Below, piece by piece: positions 32,255-35,726 of a DNA stretch of 35,726 bases. Position 1 is the first letter of the stretch; each line of letters opens with the position of its first letter. The translations under genes and the position numbers were made by a program. The notes beneath the pieces were generated by a model. The model made no database searches and had not been told where the DNA came from. It was given only the letters and a program-made list of their open reading frames with translations. Source of the DNA: Cyanobacteria bacterium UBA4641 (lineage in GTDB: Bacteria; Cyanobacteriota; Vampirovibrionia; Gastranaerophilales; Gastranaerophilaceae); the NCBI GenBank assembly GCA_002405805.1, contig DHMN01000003.1, forward strand, positions 29,558 through 65,283, in the 5' to 3' direction.

Positions 32255-33799
32255 GTGGTTAATATTGTAAAAACAGCAACAGCAATCGGAATAAACGCAT
32301 ACGAAGTTTCAGTTGAAACTGACGTGGTTAATTCTTTGCCTGCAATGTCTATTGTCGGCTTGCCTGATGCCTCAATAAACGAGGCAAGAGACAGAGTGCG
32401 CTCAGCCATAAAAAATTCAGGTTATTCATTTCCGTCAAAAAAAGTTGTAGTAAATTTAGCCCCTGCCGATTTAAAAAAAATCGGAACGAGTTTTGATTTA
32501 CCTATAGCTATCGGAATTTTGACAGAAGAAGAGGTTTTGGATTCTGAAAAATTAAAAGGGTATGCTTTTATCGGAGAATTATCACTTGATGGAACTATTC
32601 GCTCTGTTGCAGGGGTTTTACCGCTGGTTTTAGGATTAAAAGAAGTTGGAATAAAAAATGTAATCGTTCCGAAAGAAAACGCCAAAGAGGCAGCCCTAAA
32701 CGGAGAAGTCAATGTATATGGGGCAGCACACCTGACAGATGTTGTAAATCATTTTATTGAAACTAAGATTACTCCAACAGTTGTTGATGTTAATGCATAT
32801 TTATCATCTCAGTCAAATCAAGATTATCCGTTTGACTTTAAAGATGTTAAAGGGCAGCATAAGGCTAAAAAAGCTCTTGAAATCGCGGCAGCCGGAGGAC
32901 ATAACTTGCTAATGATAGGTTCTCCGGGGTCAGGTAAAACGCTTATGGCAAAATGTTTTGCATCTATTTTACCGCCACTTGAATTGTCTGAGGCTTTAGA
33001 ATTAACTAAAATCTACAGTATTTGCGGACTTTTACCACCGGATGAACCATTGATGGTAAAGCGTCCTTATCGCTCGGTTCACCACACTGCATCAGCTAAC
33101 GGTATTATTGGCGGTGGAAGTTCGCCAAAACCGGGGGAAATCACCCTTGCAAATCGCGGAGTTTTATTTTTGGATGAAATGGTTGAATTTCCGCGCCAAG
33201 TATTAGAAGTTTTGCGCCAACCGTTAGAAGATGGCGAAATAGTGATTTCAAGGGCAAAACATTCGGTTAAATACCCTGCAAAATTCATGTTACTTGGAGC
33301 GATGAACCCTTGTCCTTGCGGATTTTTAGGGGATAAAGAAAAGCCATGTACATGTTCTGATTTTCAAATCAACAGATACCTGTCAAAATTGTCAGGTCCA
33401 CTACTTGATAGAATAGACATACAAGTTGATGTACCAAGGCTTACACCATCTGAATTACTGGCAACAACAGAAATTGAAGAAGACTCAGCAACTATCAGAA
33501 AACGAGTAATTGCTGCTCGAAAAATTCAAGCTTTGAGATACAAAAATGACAACATTTTAACAAATTCTGAATTAACCTCAGAACTTATCAAAAAATATTG
33601 TCAGTTGGATAACAAATCTCAAGAATTGATGAAAGTTGCAATTGTAAAATACCAACTTTCAGGCAGAAGATATGATAGAGTTTTGAAACTTGCAAGAACT
33701 ATTGCGGATTTGGCAAACAGTGAAAATATTGAACAAATCCACCTTATGCAGGCACTTCAATACAAAATGTTCAATATTGAAGACTATACAAACAAATAA
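32255..33799 (+). CDS. comM: ComM/YifB-family AAA+ helicase
   Basis: A 514-residue MCM-like AAA+ protein; ComM drives branch migration during integration of DNA taken up by natural transformation. The N-terminal Lon-like domain (about 1-170) contains AMSIVGLPDASINEARDRVRSAIKNSG and LAPADLKKIGTSFDLPIAIG. The ATPase core (about 190-400) has Walker A GSPGSGKT (about 222-229), RPYRSVHHTASANGIIGGGSSPKPGEI, Walker B GVLFLDEM and the Cys-rich NPCPCGFLGD...CTCS. The C-terminal Mg-chelatase-like region has SGRRYDRVLKLARTIADL. The start is GTG at 32255 with no Shine-Dalgarno, directly behind an extended -10. Its stop is six bases from the convergent cobO. Together with pilT and comEC it completes much of a transformation set. 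Confidence 0.94.
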   Translation: MVNIVKTATAIGINAYEVSVETDVVNSLPAMSIVGLPDASINEARDRVRSAIKNSGYSFPSKKVVVNLAPADLKKIGTSFDLPIAIGILTEEEVLDSEKLKGYAFIGELSLDGTIRSVAGVLPLVLGLKEVGIKNVIVPKENAKEAALNGEVNVYGAAHLTDVVNHFIETKITPTVVDVNAYLSSQSNQDYPFDFKDVKGQHKAKKALEIAAAGGHNLLMIGSPGSGKTLMAKCFASILPPLELSEALELTKIYSICGLLPPDEPLMVKRPYRSVHHTASANGIIGGGSSPKPGEITLANRGVLFLDEMVEFPRQVLEVLRQPLEDGEIVISRAKHSVKYPAKFMLLGAMNPCPCGFLGDKEKPCTCSDFQINRYLSKLSGPLLDRIDIQVDVPRLTPSELLATTEIEEDSATIRKRVIAARKIQALRYKNDNILTNSELTSELIKKYCQLDNKSQELMKVAIVKYQLSGRRYDRVLKLARTIADLANSENIEQIHLMQALQYKMFNIEDYTNK

Positions 33800-33804
33800 T
33801 TTAT

Positions 33805-34383
33805 TTAATATTCAATACCTTTTCTTGCTGCAATCCCTGTATTCCAGTAGTGTTTCACAGGTTCAATATTAGAAACAAGGTGTGCTATTTCAATAATTTT
33901 TGGATGAGCATTTCTGCCAGTCAAAACAATTTCCATATTGTCAGGTTTGTTTTTCAAAACCTCTACGACCTCATCCACATCAATAATTCCAAGGTCGATT
34001 GCAATATTTGCCTCATCTAAAATTATCAATTGATATTCATCATTTTTTATGGCTTTTTTAGCTAGTTCCCAACCTTTTAGAATTTCTTCTCGGTCTTTCT
34101 CGTTTTGGTTATCAAGATAAACTATTCTATCAAGTCCTGCTTGAACAATTTTCAAATTGTTTGCAATATCAGGTGCAAGCTCACGGAAGGCATTCAATTC
34201 ACCATAATCGTCTCCACCTTTGGTAAACATAATAATAAGCACTTTCCAACATCTGCCAAGTGCCCTCATCGCAAGCCCTAAAGAGGCTGTGGTTTTACCT
34301 TTACCATTGCCTGTATAAACTTGTATATAACCGTGTTGAGCCCAATTCGGATTTATTAAATTGTGATTACAATCATTTGCCAT
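33805..34383 (-). CDS. cobO: Cob(I)yrinic acid a,c-diamide adenosyltransferase (CobO/BtuR type)
   Basis: A 192-residue enzyme that transfers the adenosyl group of ATP to reduced corrinoid, giving the B12 coenzyme form. The reversed-type P-loop GNGKGKTT is at 25-32, preceded by YIQVYT and followed by the ALGRCWKVLIIMFTKGG strand. ILDEAN (about 120-125) is the Walker B segment, EIVLTGRNAHP the next strand, and the C-terminus HYWNTGIAARKGIEY is the family signature. The ATG lacks a good Shine-Dalgarno. It is divergent from the 5-FTHF cyclo-ligase gene with 29 bases between the start codons, and convergent with comM. No other cobalamin gene and no cobalamin riboswitch is present, so salvage of corrinoids is likely. 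Confidence 0.93.
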   Translation of the reverse strand: MANDCNHNLINPNWAQHGYIQVYTGNGKGKTTASLGLAMRALGRCWKVLIIMFTKGGDDYGELNAFRELAPDIANNLKIVQAGLDRIVYLDNQNEKDREEILKGWELAKKAIKNDEYQLIILDEANIAIDLGIIDVDEVVEVLKNKPDNMEIVLTGRNAHPKIIEIAHLVSNIEPVKHYWNTGIAARKGIEY

Positions 34384-34406
34384 TTTTCTACAAATTATTA
34401 TATATT
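34377..34406 (+). promoter_or_regulatory. Promoter of the 5-FTHF cyclo-ligase gene, leaderless
   Basis: TTGCCA (34377-34382), 18 bases, TATATT (34401-34406), then six bases to the ATG at 34413. The -35 overlaps the cobO start codon. Confidence 0.5.
34397..34402 (-). promoter_or_regulatory. cobO -10 box
   Basis: TATAAT on the minus strand, 13 bases before the cobO ATG. It overlaps the -10 of the opposite gene by two bases. No good -35 is seen. Confidence 0.4.
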
Positions 34407-34412
34407 AAAAAT

Positions 34413-34922
34413 ATGGATAACAAAACAGATTTACGACGTAGGGCAAAAGAATTACGAAAAACTCTTCCTCTCCCTGAAATATCAGACAAATTGGCGGATT
34501 TGGTCAGATATTCAGAAAGCTATATTTCAGCAAAAAATGTTATGCTATTTTATCCGACAAAATACGAAATCGATTTGCGCAAACTGCTTACAGATGACAA
34601 AAATTTCTATCTTCCGCGCGTAAATGGGAAAGAGTTGGAAGTTTGTCCATATAAATTGGGCGACAAACTTGAAAAATCTGAATTTCACATCCTTGAACCA
34701 ACTTCAAAAGCCGTAGATAAAAATATTTTAGATTTGGTAATCGTACCGGCGTTGATGGTTGATGATGAAGGTTTTCGCCTTGGGTATGGCGGAGGGTTTT
34801 ATGACAGATTTTTAAAGGATTTAAAAGTCAAAACTATCTGTACAATTCCAAAAGAACTACGCACACAACGTTTGCCACATGAAAATTTTGATATTTCGAT
34901 AGATGAAATAATTTCATCATAA
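34413..34922 (+). CDS. 5-formyltetrahydrofolate cyclo-ligase
   Basis: A 169-residue enzyme (MTHFS, also called YgfA or Fau) that converts 5-formyl-THF and ATP to 5,10-methenyl-THF, returning stored folate to one-carbon metabolism. The N-terminal DLRRRAKELRK (6-16) is the usual basic helix. KNVMLFYPTKYEIDLRKLL, FYLPRV and the diagnostic GFRLGYGGGFYDRFL (120-134) with the ATP-binding GYGGGFYD are all present. The frame is open 51 codons upstream, but that part overlaps cobO antisense; the ATG at 34413 gives the family length. There is no Shine-Dalgarno, and the -10 ends six bases before the ATG. A short hairpin follows the stop. Confidence 0.93.
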   Translation: MDNKTDLRRRAKELRKTLPLPEISDKLADLVRYSESYISAKNVMLFYPTKYEIDLRKLLTDDKNFYLPRVNGKELEVCPYKLGDKLEKSEFHILEPTSKAVDKNILDLVIVPALMVDDEGFRLGYGGGFYDRFLKDLKVKTICTIPKELRTQRLPHENFDISIDEIISS

Positions 34923-34931
34923 ACGAAAAGA

Positions 34932-34953
34932 CTCACCTTGATGGTGAGCCTTT
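34932..34953 (+). terminator. Weak terminator between convergent genes
   Basis: CTCACC-TTGAT-GGTGAG, a 6-bp stem, followed by CCTTTAT. It lies ten bases after the cyclo-ligase stop and could stop both converging genes. Confidence 0.5.
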
Positions 34954-34992
34954 ATCGGTTTAGTTATAAATAGGGGGTTAGGTTTCATTTTA

Positions 34993-35517
34993 TTAAGCGA
35001 AGGTATATTTAGGAGCCATATCCTTGATGCCTTGGTCTCGAGCTTCCTTAGCGGATTGCAATTCAGCTGTGATTTCTTTACCTAAAGCTTCAAGTTTTTC
35101 CTTTTCTTGAGCAAGTCTTTCTTCCTCAACCTTCAAGTTTTTAGTTTCAACTTGCATAGCTCTATCTCTACCTTGAGCATACAACTGACGCATAATGTAT
35201 TCGTTCATTTGTTGTTGCTGTTGAGCATTTTGAGCTTGACCCATTTGTTGCATATACAATTGTTGCATAAATGGTGCGTTTTGGTTCATATAGGCAATTG
35301 CACTATTATGTGCAAAACCTAAGTAATTCATTGTTCTGCCCATCATTGATGCCGGAGAGCTTAGCAAATCACCGATTGAAACTCCGCCATTTGAGATGGT
35401 TGCAGTGTACTGCTGTAAATCTCTTAATCTTTTTGTCAGCTTTGTTAATTTGTACTCGACATCACTTTTCTGGTGAATCAAGTCGTGCACACGAGCTGTG
35501 AAAATCAGAATGCCCAT
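34993..35517 (-). CDS. Gln-rich coiled-coil protein, unknown function
   Basis: A 174-residue protein with two coiled-coil stretches, about 14-40 (HQKSDVEYKLTKLTKRLRDL) and 118-163 (VETKNLKVEEERLAQEKEKL and on), separated by a Met/Gln/Asn-rich central part with MQQLYMQQMGQAQNAQQQQQ (about 83-102). There is no signal peptide. GGTAGGG lies nine bases before the ATG. The layout (helix, flexible Q-rich hinge, long charged helix) recalls small structural or secretion-linked proteins, but I know of no matching family. It is the last complete gene; upstream, to 35726, lie only its promoter region and a palindromic repeat. Confidence 0.65.
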   Translation of the reverse strand: MGILIFTARVHDLIHQKSDVEYKLTKLTKRLRDLQQYTATISNGGVSIGDLLSSPASMMGRTMNYLGFAHNSAIAYMNQNAPFMQQLYMQQMGQAQNAQQQQQMNEYIMRQLYAQGRDRAMQVETKNLKVEEERLAQEKEKLEALGKEITAELQSAKEARDQGIKDMAPKYTFA

Positions 35518-35654
35518 TGTTCTAACCCTACCTTTTTAATATTTATAACTAACCTTTTTTTAACCTACATCTATATAAAAACATGTCGTGGCGCGTAATT
35601 GCATGATTTGAGGGATATTGTTAAGATTTCTTAATAATTAGAACTTAACTGTCC

Positions 35655-35673
35655 CCCTGAACTGGTTTCAGGG
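35655..35673. repeat. Small palindromic intergenic repeat, copy 3
   Basis: CCCTGAA / TTCAGGG with a 5-base loop, followed by TCT. It has the same size and loop length as copies 1 and 2 and shares the inner TGAA/TTCA core with copy 1. The window ends in GAGATGCTG, which may begin another copy. Confidence 0.5.
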
Positions 35674-35726
35674 TCTCTAAAATTACAAATTTTAAATAGG
35701 ACAAATATGTTCAATTTGAGATGCTG

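Noticed and set aside
34260..34412. 51-codon N-terminal extension of the 5-FTHF cyclo-ligase
   Set aside because: It runs antisense through cobO, and family length and the predicted promoter both support ATG 34413.
34384..34412. Cobalamin riboswitch before cobO
   Set aside because: Only 29 bases separate cobO from the divergent gene, far too short for that element, and no B12-box is present.
35708..35726. Start of a new gene at the right edge (ATG 35708 after TAGGACAAAT)
   Set aside because: Only six codons are visible and the text looks like the beginning of another palindromic repeat; too little to call.

Overview
The window is about two-thirds A+T and gene-dense. It carries ordinary single-copy bacterial genes (recO, dnaE, nadE, comEC, comM, cobO/btuR, 5-formyl-THF cyclo-ligase) mixed with lineage-restricted proteins of unknown function. 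Two very long AsmA-type proteins, OmpA-like and M16 envelope proteins, a classic G|FTLAE prepilin and a PilT retraction ATPase point to a diderm with type IV pili. The prepilin style, the low G+C and the many short unknown membrane proteins suggest a gut member of the non-photosynthetic cyanobacterial relatives (Melainabacteria/Vampirovibrionia, Gastranaerophilales-like). That placement is inferred from general resemblance; no search was run.

Layout. 1-4739 (minus): pilT-recO-M16 protease, likely co-transcribed. 4826-7219 (plus): comEC, divergent from pilT. 7226-9942: an XRE regulator facing a prepilin gene that has a perfect consensus promoter, a repeat-bearing 400-base gap, a 56-residue small protein, and a secreted M48-like protein whose zinc motif has lost its first His. 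10018-12228: a stand-alone N6-adenine methyltransferase and a parDE-type toxin-antitoxin pair. 12304-13932: two tandem paralogous membrane proteins and one unknown gene. 13933-14747: a duplicated repeat block ending in tRNA-Glu. 14748-18002: nadE and a membrane TPR protein. 18010-25166 (minus): a small anchored protein and two giant AsmA-like proteins. 25167-25845: remains of a tyrosine integrase beside tRNA-Gly. 25846-26676: an unknown helical protein. 26707-32174 (minus): M16-like (catalytically dead), OmpA-like, dnaE. 32255-35517: comM, cobO, 5-FTHF cyclo-ligase and a Gln-rich coiled-coil protein.

How the genes work together. pilT, comEC, comM and recO (and the prepilin) form most of a natural-transformation toolkit: pilus retraction, DNA uptake channel, branch-migration helicase and recombination mediator. 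The AsmA, OmpA-like and M16 proteins serve the envelope. The methyltransferase, toxin-antitoxin pair and integrase fragment are the accessory part.

No large undescribed defence or biosynthetic system is evident. The most interesting signals are regulatory and family-level: several genes whose -10 box ends exactly six bases before the start codon (leaderless mRNAs), three divergent gene pairs with physically overlapping promoters, a hairpin enclosing the ribosome-binding site of the OmpA-like gene, a repeated 11-mer around the prepilin promoter next to an XRE regulator, the paralogous NPIS/KVNAF-KEMDV membrane protein pair, and the NELGH M48-like protein.
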